Shown one piece after another: positions 52,650 to 61,537 of a stretch of 64,000 bases of DNA. Positions within the stretch are counted from its first letter, which is position 1. Every line of letters begins with the position of its first letter. The notes beneath the pieces are model-generated. The model had not been told where the DNA came from. It made no database searches and saw nothing but the letters and a program-made list of their open reading frames with translations. The position numbers and the translations under genes are program-made. Origin of the DNA: an uncultured Massilimicrobiota sp. (GTDB lineage Bacteria; Bacillota_I; Bacilli_A; Erysipelotrichales; Coprobacillaceae); NCBI GenBank assembly GCA_944325245.1, contig CALUZM010000003.1, positions 16,420 through 80,419 on the forward strand. The letters run 5' to 3'.

Positions 52650-54215
52650 TTAAAACTGCATATATACAAATTGTGTTTGGTCATAACCAGGACCATACAT
52701 ACCAAACAATAAAACAATCAGAAATGCAACAATATAAACACCCCAACGTACCCAGACAGATCTTTTTTCAATACATTCACGTACACTCTTTTTCTCCTGA
52801 AGAATATCTACAATCAATAAAACAATAAAACCTACCAATAATACAACATAATTTTTACCATTCAATCCAAATGAAACAAGTTCCTTTTTGATTCCTATTG
52901 GAAACTCATAAAAGTGAAAACATTTAAGAAAAATGTGCCACCCATCAGCAAATGTAGCCGCTCTAAAAATAATGCATCCTACACAAGTGATCCAGAAAGT
53001 ACGTAAAATCTGAAAAAGCTGAAAACCATGGGATTGAACGGGTATATGCAATTTTTGATTCAAATAGCTCCAAACTGGTTTCATTAATCCACTGATGCCA
53101 ATTAACAAGCCATAAAAAATTCCCCAGACAATATAATTCCATTGAGCTCCATGCCATACACCTACCAAGAAAAAGACAAGTAAGTTTCCTAAAGCGATTG
53201 GTAAAGTTCGACCCATATGTTTACCAAAATGTTTCTTGGCAAACTTTCCTATTTTTCGAACACCTTGAGTTAAAGAAAATGGATAAAAAACATAATCTTT
53301 CATCCAGCTTCCTAGTGACATATGCCATCTTCTCCAAAACTCAGAAACGCTCTTAGAGAAATAAGGACGACGAAAATTTTCTGCCATGGTGATGCCCATT
53401 GCTTGTGCACATCCACGCGCAATATCTATACAACCAGAAAAATCTGTATAATCCTGAATTGCATACATAAAGACGCCTAAAGCCACACCCATGCCTGAAA
53501 CATTCAAATAATTTTCAAAGACAAAATTAGCTATAACAGCTGCTCTATCTGCAATAATCATCTTTTTAAAATAGCCCCATAACATAAGCTGTAAACCAAA
53601 TTTCAAATCATGATAACTCGCTTTTTTGGGTGCATAAAGTTGGGGTGCCAGATCTTTAAATCGACCGATAGGTCCCTGAAGAATTTGTGGAAAAAAAGAC
53701 ACAAATAAAGCAACTTTTGCTAGATTACGTTCTGGCTCCACTTTTCCCCAATAAACATCAATCACATATGACATTGTTTGAAATGTATAGAAAGAAATAC
53801 CTAATGGCAATATCAGATGAAGTGTTGGAATCTGACTTCCCAATGACAACGTTTCTAATAGGTGGTTGATATTTTCTGCAAAGAAATGAAAGTATTTTAA
53901 AAATAATAATATTCCAAAATTTAATACCAATGTGAGAATCAGCACTCTTTTCCTTTTCAGCTGATATTTCTTTTTATTTTCCTTTGTGGATGTGTGACTC
54001 TTTTCCATTTGATATTGCTTACCCATATATAGCGTTGCAATATAGGAGCTGAGTGTGGTTAATAAAATAAATATCAGAAACTTCACACTTGCATAACAAT
54101 AGAAAAAGTAACTTGCTATTAACAAGAAAATCCATTTCCATTTAGCTGGAATAAGAAAACTTCCCACTAAAACAAATAGAAAAAACAATAAAAAAACTAA
54201 TGTATTAAAAGCCAT
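52650..54215 (-). CDS. MBOAT-family O-acyltransferase (AlgI/DltB-like)
   Basis: This 521-residue multi-pass membrane protein has about 10-12 membrane segments and the MBOAT motifs FPQILQGPIGRF, FRRPYFSKSVSEFWRRWH and VWHGAQWNYIVWG with the invariant His at about residue 353. It would pass an acyl or aminoacyl group from the carrier protein across the membrane. It is longer than DltB (~400) and looks more like AlgI/PatA. It is the first gene of the six-gene operon. Combined with the ligase and carrier it makes a D-alanylation-like pathway, with the acyl group still to be found. Confidence 0.9.
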   Translation of the reverse strand: MAFNTLVFLLFFLFVLVGSFLIPAKWKWIFLLIASYFFYCYASVKFLIFILLTTLSSYIATLYMGKQYQMEKSHTSTKENKKKYQLKRKRVLILTLVLNFGILLFLKYFHFFAENINHLLETLSLGSQIPTLHLILPLGISFYTFQTMSYVIDVYWGKVEPERNLAKVALFVSFFPQILQGPIGRFKDLAPQLYAPKKASYHDLKFGLQLMLWGYFKKMIIADRAAVIANFVFENYLNVSGMGVALGVFMYAIQDYTDFSGCIDIARGCAQAMGITMAENFRRPYFSKSVSEFWRRWHMSLGSWMKDYVFYPFSLTQGVRKIGKFAKKHFGKHMGRTLPIALGNLLVFFLVGVWHGAQWNYIVWGIFYGLLIGISGLMKPVWSYLNQKLHIPVQSHGFQLFQILRTFWITCVGCIIFRAATFADGWHIFLKCFHFYEFPIGIKKELVSFGLNGKNYVVLLVGFIVLLIVDILQEKKSVRECIEKRSVWVRWGVYIVAFLIVLLFGMYGPGYDQTQFVYMQF

Positions 54216-54279
54216 AAAATCATTCCTTATTAATCTTTTTTACACAATTCATCTTATAAAATTGTTATGAATTTACTAT

Positions 54280-54322
54280 GGAAATCTTGTGTACTTTCTG
54301 TGTATCTTGTCAGATTTCATTT
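54280..54322 (-). promoter_or_regulatory. Candidate control region of the dlt-like operon
   Basis: About 70-100 bases before the MBOAT start, the arms GAAATCT and AGATTTC form a 7-bp inverted repeat. Between them ACAAGAT occurs twice as a direct repeat with ACACA/ACAC nearby. A weak TAAGAT follows nearer the gene. This looks like a regulator site, but no known consensus is recognised. Confidence 0.3.
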
Positions 54323-54326
54323 TCAA

Positions 54327-54360
54327 ATAAAAAAAGAAGTCAAATCATAAGATTGACTTC
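54327..54360 (-). terminator. Terminator downstream of the 54438-54905 gene
   Basis: On the minus strand GAAGTCAATC and GATTTGACTTC pair (one bulge) around TTAT, followed by seven Ts. It separates the unknown gene from the dlt-like operon. Confidence 0.85.
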
Positions 54361-54437
54361 CTCTTGATATCTCATCAAAATCATGAGTTGAAAACTAAAA
54401 ACTTTCTCACTCACAACATGATTTTTATATTTTCAGT

Positions 54438-54905
54438 TTAGAAAAAATCATTCAACTCACTAAAATCAATTTCTCTCTCTAAAATCAGTTCCTTTAATCT
54501 GGCAAGCTGATTAATAAAAAGTGTTCTTCTCTTTTCTAGTTCATCTTTTTCAAAATTATCATTTTCAAACATTATCCATTCTTCAAGATGATTGAAAACA
54601 TCCTGATATAAATTTTGACAAAATTGTAACATACTGGTATGCGAATATTGATGACCAATATACTCTTCAGACAATAGCTCTCGTCCATCTCTTTCTAATA
54701 TGATATGACAGTTATAATAACTGACCACACATAATAAACGCCCTGGCTCCATAAAACCTTTCACACAAAAAGGTAACCTTGTTTCTAATCCATGGATAGC
54801 CTGATCCAACCACTGCAAAGCAATATCATCCAAATAACTCAAACGAAATGAGAAAGTACCATCAAGCTGAAACTCAGTCCAACCATATTCTGGTTTTGTT
54901 AACAT
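54438..54905 (-). CDS. Hypothetical soluble protein, 155 aa
   Basis: This 155-residue protein is not recognised. It is mixed alpha/beta with no membrane segment. The first two thirds hold strands with FSFRLSYLDDIALQWL and IILERDGRELL. The last ~50 residues form a charged helix, NDNFEKDELEKRRTLF to the C-terminal FSELNDFF, with coiled-coil character. The ATG at 54905 follows GGAGATG. It ends with its own terminator about 77 bases downstream. It is flanked by a TVP38-type gene and the dlt-like operon without clear coupling to either. Confidence 0.5.
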   Translation of the reverse strand: MLTKPEYGWTEFQLDGTFSFRLSYLDDIALQWLDQAIHGLETRLPFCVKGFMEPGRLLCVVSYYNCHIILERDGRELLSEEYIGHQYSHTSMLQFCQNLYQDVFNHLEEWIMFENDNFEKDELEKRRTLFINQLARLKELILEREIDFSELNDFF

Positions 54906-54981
54906 CAAATCATCTCCATTCTTCATTCATTATTTTGTCCATATTATATGGTTTTATGTATTGACTAAGAGACAGCATCAT

Positions 54982-55563
54982 TTAAAAGAACTGTCCAAGA
55001 AAGATTAATAATTCTTTAATTCCATAAGAATAGAGAAATAATCCTGCTGGTTTACAGAGCATATTGATCAACATATATTTCTTTGTTGACATACTGGTCA
55101 GTCCTGCAATCATACACAATAAATCATCGGGAAAACCAGGAAGAAGAATAGCTAAGGCAAAGAACATTTCAAATTTTTGACCTTTATCCAGCCAGCCAAT
55201 ATATTTATCATATGTTTTTTGATCAGTGACTTTCAATATAAAATTCTGACCATATTTTTTAACCAACTTAAAAATAATATAAGAACCTATTAATAAGCCA
55301 ATATAATTATATATAAAACCTTCTACCGGTCCAAAAACAATAACACCAATTCCACTACTGACACCACCAGGAATAATAGGAATCACAACCTGAATGATTT
55401 GGATAAGAATAAACACAAGAGGTGCTATCGCTCCTAACTCCCTTAAATATAATTGAAGACTTTCTGGATTGGATAAATAATGAGATTGACCCAAATAAAC
55501 TATCAATACACATAGGGCAATAGTCCCAATCACTGTTAGCCATTTTGTTGATTTTAATGCCAT
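54982..55563 (-). CDS. TVP38/TMEM64 (DedA superfamily) membrane protein
   Basis: This 193-residue protein has about five hydrophobic segments and the SNARE-associated/DedA pattern: VIPIIPGGVSSGIGVIVFGP in the first half, then LAILLPGFPDDLLCMIAGLTSM. Family members are inner-membrane proteins linked to lipid scrambling or proton-coupled transport. The ATG at 55563 follows GAGGTG. It is a single gene. Length is typical. The region 55573-55725 upstream is AT-rich and shows no clear element. Confidence 0.85.
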   Translation of the reverse strand: MALKSTKWLTVIGTIALCVLIVYLGQSHYLSNPESLQLYLRELGAIAPLVFILIQIIQVVIPIIPGGVSSGIGVIVFGPVEGFIYNYIGLLIGSYIIFKLVKKYGQNFILKVTDQKTYDKYIGWLDKGQKFEMFFALAILLPGFPDDLLCMIAGLTSMSTKKYMLINMLCKPAGLFLYSYGIKELLIFLGQFF

Positions 55564-55725
55564 ACTTTTCACCTCAATAATAGTATAACCATGAAAATAT
55601 AATAAAATGATGTATAAATTCTTAATATTTTCTAAATATAACTTATTTTTGATGATTTTTTATCCCAAGCTCATATAATCTTCAATGACTATATATTTTT
55701 TTATCACCCTATCTGTACCATATTT

Positions 55726-56202
55726 TTATTTCTCATGAACTTTTTTACCAGAAATATGTTCAATATCAATAGCTACCAATTGGACGCGATCAAGACTCTT
55801 TTTCATAACTGATTCAACTTCTTCAGCCGTTGGAAAATATTTAAGTGCAAATGTCCGTACTTTATCTTCAGTCACTTGACGATCTTCAATAAGTCTGGCA
55901 CGTCCAAAGACAACACAGCTTGATACATAATAAGCCCAGTCTCCATCCACCAGATATCCATCATCCCATGTTGTCAGACACACTTTATCATTGGCTTTTA
56001 TCGCATCAATTTTATGTCCTGATTTTGCACTATGGAAATAAATCCTGTTTTCTTCTTCATCATAGTAAAAATTAATAGGTATCGTAAATGGGTATCCATC
56101 ATCACCATGAACTGAAAAAGCTGCTCTTCGATTCTTTTTTAATAATTCTTTTGCTTCTTCTATAGAAATTTCATTTTTTACTCTTCTCATTTTTCTAAAC
56201 AT
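55726..56202 (-). CDS. Pyridoxamine 5'-phosphate oxidase-fold protein (NimA-like)
   Basis: This 158-residue flavin-binding split-barrel protein has the pattern KKNRRAAFSVHGDDGYPFTI, then FHSAKSGHKIDAI and DKVCLTTWDDGY. That places it with the NimA/PPOX-class proteins, including 5-nitroimidazole reductases of anaerobes. It would bind FMN in the cytoplasm and may reduce nitro or other small compounds. No particular substrate can be assigned. The start at 56202 has AGAGGGG upstream. Single gene. Confidence 0.82.
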   Translation of the reverse strand: MFRKMRRVKNEISIEEAKELLKKNRRAAFSVHGDDGYPFTIPINFYYDEEENRIYFHSAKSGHKIDAIKANDKVCLTTWDDGYLVDGDWAYYVSSCVVFGRARLIEDRQVTEDKVRTFALKYFPTAEEVESVMKKSLDRVQLVAIDIEHISGKKVHEK

Positions 56203-56287
56203 TACACAAATCCCCTCTCTTTATTGTTCTTTGTTTCTTATTATAAAGCAATTTTTTATTCATAGAAAGATTCCAAAAATCATTTAT

Positions 56288-56322
56288 AAAAAAAATCAGA
56301 CTTTTTCAACAAGCCTGATTTT
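56288..56322 (-). terminator. Terminator after pfkA-like gene
   Basis: On the minus strand AAATCAGGCTT and AAGTCTGATTT form an 11-bp stem (one G:U) followed by eight Ts. It lies about 15 bases after the phosphofructokinase stop. Confidence 0.88.
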
Positions 56323-56336
56323 AACACTATGCATTT

Positions 56337-57413
56337 TTAGACAAGTTCATCACCAAAGGAAATACCCATCAGTTTCGCATTTCTTATCACATCACCCTGT
56401 ACATCTACATATTTTAATTTTCCTGCTGTTTCTTCTAAAGGAATAGCATTCAAATGATGATCAGTGAAAACAACCAATTTTCCATAATCTTTATTCATAA
56501 TTAAACGGGCACCTTCAACACCAAATAATGTTGAAATTTCACGATCATAAGGGCATGGCTGTCCTCCACGTTGCGCATGTCCAGCACAAGATACACGAAT
56601 TTCCTTTTGAGTGTAATGTGCTAATTTATTAGCAATTTCATAAACAACAGAATGTCCTTCTCGACTGGCTACTTTTAATTTGTATTGTTTCTTTGACAAC
56701 ATAGCCTCTTCCTTTGAAATTGCTCCTTCAGCACATGCAATCACGATAGATTTCTTTCCAGCATTTGTTTTATTTTGAATCACTTGTGCTAAAATTTCTA
56801 TATCATAAGGAATTTCTGGCAAAAGAATGATATCTGCTCCTGAAGCAATGCCTGCTGACAAACAGATATGTCCAACTTTATGCCCCATAATTTCCACTAC
56901 AAAAATACGGCTATGACTATCAGCAGTTGTCTGAATTTCATCTAAATATCTTGTCGCAATATTCACTGCAGACTGAAATCCAAAAGTATAGTCTGTTCCC
57001 CAAGTATCATTATCAATTGTTTTTGGTAAACCAATGACATTCAAACCTTCCTGAGATAAAAGATTCGCTGTTTTTAAAGATCCATTGCCTCCTAATACCG
57101 CAAGACAATCTAGTTTAAGTTTTTGATAAGTCTTTTTCATGGCCGCGACTTTATCAAAACCATTTTCAATGACGCGCATCTTTTTAAAAGGACATCGCGA
57201 TGTCCCTAAAATGGTTCCTCCTAAATTGAGAATGTGCTCAAAATCCTCAGGTTTCATATTGACATAATTTTCATGCATCAACCCTTTATAACCATCTAAA
57301 AAACCAATAATCTCTACATCATTTCTTTGTTGATAAAGTGTTTTTGCAAGGGCACGCATTGTCGCATTCAAAGCTTGACAATCACCACCACTTGTTAGTA
57401 TACCAACTCTCAC
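56337..57413 (-). CDS. 6-phosphofructokinase, G/K variant
   Basis: This 358-residue PFK-family enzyme phosphorylates fructose 6-phosphate. The nucleotide loop is GILTSGGDCQALNA, the catalytic Asp is in KTIDNDTWGTD (Asp134), and GHKVGHICLSAGIA and AQRGGQPCPYD follow. At the donor-determining positions it has Gly111 (ATP-like) and Lys131 (like PPi-PFKs, where E. coli has Gly). The usual Mg-binding Asp of GGDGS is Asn (GGNGS). The phosphate donor is therefore uncertain, though ATP is more likely. It follows ppk by four bases, so the two may be co-expressed. Confidence 0.85.
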   Translation of the reverse strand: MRVGILTSGGDCQALNATMRALAKTLYQQRNDVEIIGFLDGYKGLMHENYVNMKPEDFEHILNLGGTILGTSRCPFKKMRVIENGFDKVAAMKKTYQKLKLDCLAVLGGNGSLKTANLLSQEGLNVIGLPKTIDNDTWGTDYTFGFQSAVNIATRYLDEIQTTADSHSRIFVVEIMGHKVGHICLSAGIASGADIILLPEIPYDIEILAQVIQNKTNAGKKSIVIACAEGAISKEEAMLSKKQYKLKVASREGHSVVYEIANKLAHYTQKEIRVSCAGHAQRGGQPCPYDREISTLFGVEGARLIMNKDYGKLVVFTDHHLNAIPLEETAGKLKYVDVQGDVIRNAKLMGISFGDELV

Positions 57414-57417
57414 AATA

Positions 57418-59469
57418 TCACTCCTTTACACCAATTCCTTTTTTAAAAAAGTATTCCTGACTGTTTAATGGCTCTTTTTTATTTTTAATACGTTTATAAG
57501 TTCCATCTCCCAATAATTCACAAGCCTTCACATTATCATTTAACATAGTGTTAAACATTGAACAAATGATTTTTTGAATTTTCTTATCAAAAATTGGTGT
57601 TGCAACTTCTACACGTCTTTCTAAGTTTCTTGTCATTAAATCAGCTGAAGAAATATAAACTTTCTTATCTTCTCCGGCACCAAAAATATAGATACGAGAA
57701 TGTTCAAGATAACGTCCAACAATAGAAATAACTCTAATATTATCAGTATATCCTTCCACATGAGGAATAATACAACAGATTCCTCTCACAATCATATCGA
57801 TTTTAACACCAGCCTGACTAGCCTCAATTAACTTATTAATCATTGTTTTTGATGTCACAGAATTACACTTAAATCCGACATAAGCTTCTTTTCCCTGTTT
57901 TGCCAGTTCAATCTGTTCATCAATATATTCACAAATTTTAGAAATCATACAATGTGGAGCCACCATCAAATGATGTGTCTCTGACATCGTTTCTCCTAAA
58001 CTTAAATGATTAAAGACATCATTAATTTCTTCACCAAGTTCACGATTGTGTGTCATTAATGATAAATCTGTATAAAGTTTTGCAGTATTTTCATTATAAT
58101 TTCCTGTTCCAATCTGAGAAATATATTGCACACCTTGACTATTCTTATAAGTAATCAGACAAAGCTTTGAATGAACCTTATATCCATCTAAACCATAAAT
58201 AACACGACATCCTGCAGCCTCTAAACGTTTTGACCAGTCAATATTGTTTTCCTCATCAAAACGTGCTCTTAATTCTACTAAAACAACAACTTCTTTTCCA
58301 TTATCAGCAGCTCTAATTAACGATTTGACAATCTTCGAATTCTTTGCGACACGATATAATGTCATTTTAATACTTGCGACATGAGGATCACGACTTGCCT
58401 CATCTAGTAATCTTAAAAATGGTGACATTGATTCAAAAGGATAAGCCAATAAAATATCTTTCTTCGCAATCTGTTTAATCATTGGTATTGCATTTTCAAC
58501 CATTGGACTATTTCTTGGCTCTAATTTTTTATAAAACAATTGTGGATACAATAATCGCAGATGATCTCTTAAAAGACCAATAAAACCTAAATCTAATGGT
58601 GCTTGTGATAAGAAAACCTGATTCTTCTTCAAGTTCAAGAAATTCATCAACATCACAACTTCCAATTCTTCTAATCCTTCAGATATTTCCAAACGAATTG
58701 GACATAACTTACGACGCTGTTTAATCAATGTTTCCATCATTTCTCGATAATCATCATGTCCTTCTAAAGAATGATCATCCTCATCAATATCAGCACTTCT
58801 TGTCACACGAATAAATCCCTTATTTTTAATCGTATACTTACTAAAAACTTTCGAAACAAAATGTAAGATAATATCTTCAACCAAAATAAACTGTCCCTGC
58901 ATACTTGGCACAGCCAGCATTCTTTCATCAATCGCATTTCCACAAGATACGATTCCCATTTTACGTTTTCCTTTTTTAGATTCCAATTGCACAATAATAT
59001 AAAGCTCCTTATTATTCAAAAAAGGAAATGGCTGTCTCTTAGATACAACCTGTGGTGAAATTAAAGGTAAGATTTCTGAATCAAAATACTTTTCAAAATA
59101 CTTACGATCCTCTTTATTTTTAAGTTCATGATATTTCACAATTCCCCAACCATATGCTTTTAAGTCATCCATAATACGTGCATAAATACGATCTTTCTTA
59201 CGATTTAAAAAACCAACACGTGTTAAACATGCCTTAAGCTGTTCTTCTCCTGTCATTTGTGTTTTATTATCCTTTGAAGCTGGGTAAAATAACATTTGGT
59301 CATATAATGTTCCAATACGTACCATAAAAAATTCATCCATATTAGACTGAAAGATAGACACAAAATTCAATTGTTCTCCCAAAGGTACTTTTTTATCTTT
59401 CGCCTGCATTAAAACACGGTCATTAAATTTCAACCATGATAGTTCTCTATTTTCTCTACAACCTCTCAT
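57418..59469 (-). CDS. ppk: Polyphosphate kinase 1
   Basis: This 683-residue enzyme makes inorganic polyphosphate from ATP, reversibly. It has the N-terminal PPK1 domain (ELSWLKFNDRVL, SNMDEFFMVRIG), the phospho-His region DGYKVHSKLCLI, and the second catalytic region with RVISIVGRYLEHSRIY and SSADLMTRNLERRVE. It starts at 59469 after AAGGAGG. The next gene is a phosphofructokinase, four bases away. That pairing links polyphosphate and glycolysis and might bear on the PFK's phosphate donor. Full length. Confidence 0.95.
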   Translation of the reverse strand: MRGCRENRELSWLKFNDRVLMQAKDKKVPLGEQLNFVSIFQSNMDEFFMVRIGTLYDQMLFYPASKDNKTQMTGEEQLKACLTRVGFLNRKKDRIYARIMDDLKAYGWGIVKYHELKNKEDRKYFEKYFDSEILPLISPQVVSKRQPFPFLNNKELYIIVQLESKKGKRKMGIVSCGNAIDERMLAVPSMQGQFILVEDIILHFVSKVFSKYTIKNKGFIRVTRSADIDEDDHSLEGHDDYREMMETLIKQRRKLCPIRLEISEGLEELEVVMLMNFLNLKKNQVFLSQAPLDLGFIGLLRDHLRLLYPQLFYKKLEPRNSPMVENAIPMIKQIAKKDILLAYPFESMSPFLRLLDEASRDPHVASIKMTLYRVAKNSKIVKSLIRAADNGKEVVVLVELRARFDEENNIDWSKRLEAAGCRVIYGLDGYKVHSKLCLITYKNSQGVQYISQIGTGNYNENTAKLYTDLSLMTHNRELGEEINDVFNHLSLGETMSETHHLMVAPHCMISKICEYIDEQIELAKQGKEAYVGFKCNSVTSKTMINKLIEASQAGVKIDMIVRGICCIIPHVEGYTDNIRVISIVGRYLEHSRIYIFGAGEDKKVYISSADLMTRNLERRVEVATPIFDKKIQKIICSMFNTMLNDNVKACELLGDGTYKRIKNKKEPLNSQEYFFKKGIGVKE

Positions 59470-59647
59470 ATTTTCCTCCTTCTTTTATGTACTTCAAAAA
59501 TAATATGTCTTATCAATATAATCAAGTCTATTTTTTTGATTTACAGAAAATTAAGGCTTTCTTTACATAAAATTCACAATTTTATTTTACACTTTTTTCT
59601 TATCAAAATAAACATCTTTTTATCTTTCATTTATACATACATGAAAA

Positions 59648-59676
59648 TTGATTTTTGGTGTCATTTTGACTATAAT
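59648..59676 (+). promoter_or_regulatory. Promoter of the flavodiiron protein gene
   Basis: TTGATT (59648-59653), a 17-base spacer and TATAAT (59671-59676) precede the ATG at 59709, with AAAGGAG in between. It lies in the divergent gap with ppk. Confidence 0.8.
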
Positions 59677-59708
59677 TGATATGAAAAAAAGAAAAGGAGT
59701 TTGAGAAA

Positions 59709-61499
59709 ATGAAAATGACAAATGATATTCATTATGTTGGAGTCAATGATCATCACATTGATTTGTTTGAAGGACAATATCATGTTCCTCATGGTATGGC
59801 TTATAATTCTTATGTGATTGTTGATGAAAAAATTGCTGTGATGGACACTGTTGATATTCATTTTACCCATGAATGGCTTGATCATGTTGCTGATGCCTTA
59901 AATGGGCGAAAACCTGATTATTTAATTGTGCAGCATATGGAACCAGATCATTCTGCTAATATTGCGGAATTTATGAAAGTTTATCCAGAAACAACCATTG
60001 TTGCGAATGCAAAAACTTTTATGATGATTGATCAGTTTTTTAATCTCAATGAAAATATTCAAAGACAAGTGGTGAAAAATGGTGAAGAGTTGTCATTAGG
60101 ACAACATACTTTAACCTTTGTGTTTGCGCCAATGGTACACTGGCCTGAAGTCATGATGACTTATGATCAAAAAGAAAAGATTCTATTTTCAGCTGATGCT
60201 TTTGGAAAATTCGGAGCATTAGATGCAGAAGAAGATTGGGATGATGAAGCACGTCGCTATTATATTGGAATTGTTGGAAAATATGGCGCACAAGTTCAAG
60301 CTGTATTGAAAAAAGCAGCAACTTTAGATATTCAAACTATTTGTCCTCTACATGGTCCTGTATTAAAGGAAAATCTTCAACATTATCTTGATCTTTATCA
60401 GACTTGGTCTTCATATCAGGTAGAAACAGAAGGAATTATGATTGCTTATACATCTGTTTATGGACATACAAAGAAAGCCATTGATTTATTAGTAGATAAA
60501 CTGAATGAAAATGGTTGTCCAAAAGTTGTTGTGCATGATTTGGCACGTGATGATATGTCACTTTGTGTTGCGGATGCTTTCCGTTATAGTAAAATCATTA
60601 TGGCTTCAACAACATATAATGCAGATATTTTCCCATTTATGAAAGATTTCATTCATCATTTACTGGAAAGAAATTTCCAAAATCGTACTGTTGCATTGAT
60701 TGAAAATGGATCATGGGCTCCAATGGCAAATAAAGTCATGAAAGGACTTTTAGAAAGCTGTAAAAATATTAATTTTGCAGAACATCAAGTCACAATCAAG
60801 TCTGCTTTAAATGCTGATAGTCAAAAAGCTCTTGAAGAATTGGCAGATGAATTATGCCGTGATTATATTGCGCAATCTCAAGATAAAGCCAATAAACATG
60901 ATATGAGTGCTTTATTTAAAATTGGATATGGGCTTTACGTTGTCACTTGTCATGATGGTAAACAGGACAATGGTCTGATTGTGAATACTGTCACTCAGGT
61001 CACTGACAACCCTAATCGTATTGCTGTGAATATCAATAAACAAAACTATTCACACCATGTCATTAAACAAACTGGAAAATTAAATGTTAACTGCTTATCT
61101 GTTGATGCACCTTTTAGTATTTTTGAAAGATTTGGTTTCCAAAGTGGTCGTACAGTCAATAAATTTGATGGTTTTGAACCATTACATTCTGATAATGGTT
61201 TAGCATTCTTACCACGTTATATCAATGCCTTTATGTCACTTGAAGTAGAAAGTTATGTGGATTTACAGACACATGGAATGTTCATCTGTAAAGTTACTGA
61301 AGCACGTGTGATTTCAGATGCAGAAACAATGACTTATACATACTATCAAAATAATGTCAAACCAAAACCACAAACAGAAGGTAAAAAAGGATTCGTATGT
61401 AAAATCTGTGGCTATGTCTATGAAGGCGATGTTTTACCTGATGACTTCATCTGTCCATTATGTAAACATGGTGCTGTAGATTTTGAACCTATCCAATAA
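59709..61499 (+). CDS. Four-domain flavodiiron protein (MBL-flavodoxin-flavin reductase-rubredoxin)
   Basis: This 596-residue protein reduces O2 to water, and possibly NO, in anaerobes. Residues ~1-245 are the diiron metallo-beta-lactamase domain with HMEPDHSAN and later HWPEVMM. Residues ~252-390 are a flavodoxin (IAYTSVYGHTKKAID). Residues ~405-550 are a flavin-reductase-like domain (IGYGLYVVTC, then GKLNVNCLS). Residues ~555-596 are a rubredoxin (CKICGYVYEGD, CPLCKHGA). The extra two domains mean it may take electrons from NAD(P)H or donors without separate partners. It is a lone plus-strand gene. Confidence 0.95.
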   Translation: MKMTNDIHYVGVNDHHIDLFEGQYHVPHGMAYNSYVIVDEKIAVMDTVDIHFTHEWLDHVADALNGRKPDYLIVQHMEPDHSANIAEFMKVYPETTIVANAKTFMMIDQFFNLNENIQRQVVKNGEELSLGQHTLTFVFAPMVHWPEVMMTYDQKEKILFSADAFGKFGALDAEEDWDDEARRYYIGIVGKYGAQVQAVLKKAATLDIQTICPLHGPVLKENLQHYLDLYQTWSSYQVETEGIMIAYTSVYGHTKKAIDLLVDKLNENGCPKVVVHDLARDDMSLCVADAFRYSKIIMASTTYNADIFPFMKDFIHHLLERNFQNRTVALIENGSWAPMANKVMKGLLESCKNINFAEHQVTIKSALNADSQKALEELADELCRDYIAQSQDKANKHDMSALFKIGYGLYVVTCHDGKQDNGLIVNTVTQVTDNPNRIAVNINKQNYSHHVIKQTGKLNVNCLSVDAPFSIFERFGFQSGRTVNKFDGFEPLHSDNGLAFLPRYINAFMSLEVESYVDLQTHGMFICKVTEARVISDAETMTYTYYQNNVKPKPQTEGKKGFVCKICGYVYEGDVLPDDFICPLCKHGAVDFEPIQ

Positions 61500-61502
61500 G
61501 GC

Positions 61503-61537
61503 AAAAACGAATGATTATCAAAATCATTCGTTTTTTT
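61503..61537. terminator. Bidirectional terminator between the flavodiiron and ABC genes
   Basis: AAACGAATGATT and AATCATTCGTTT form a perfect 12-bp stem with seven Ts after it on the plus strand and a run of Ts on the minus side too. It ends the flavodiiron gene and overlaps the end of the ABC ATPase gene. Confidence 0.88.
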
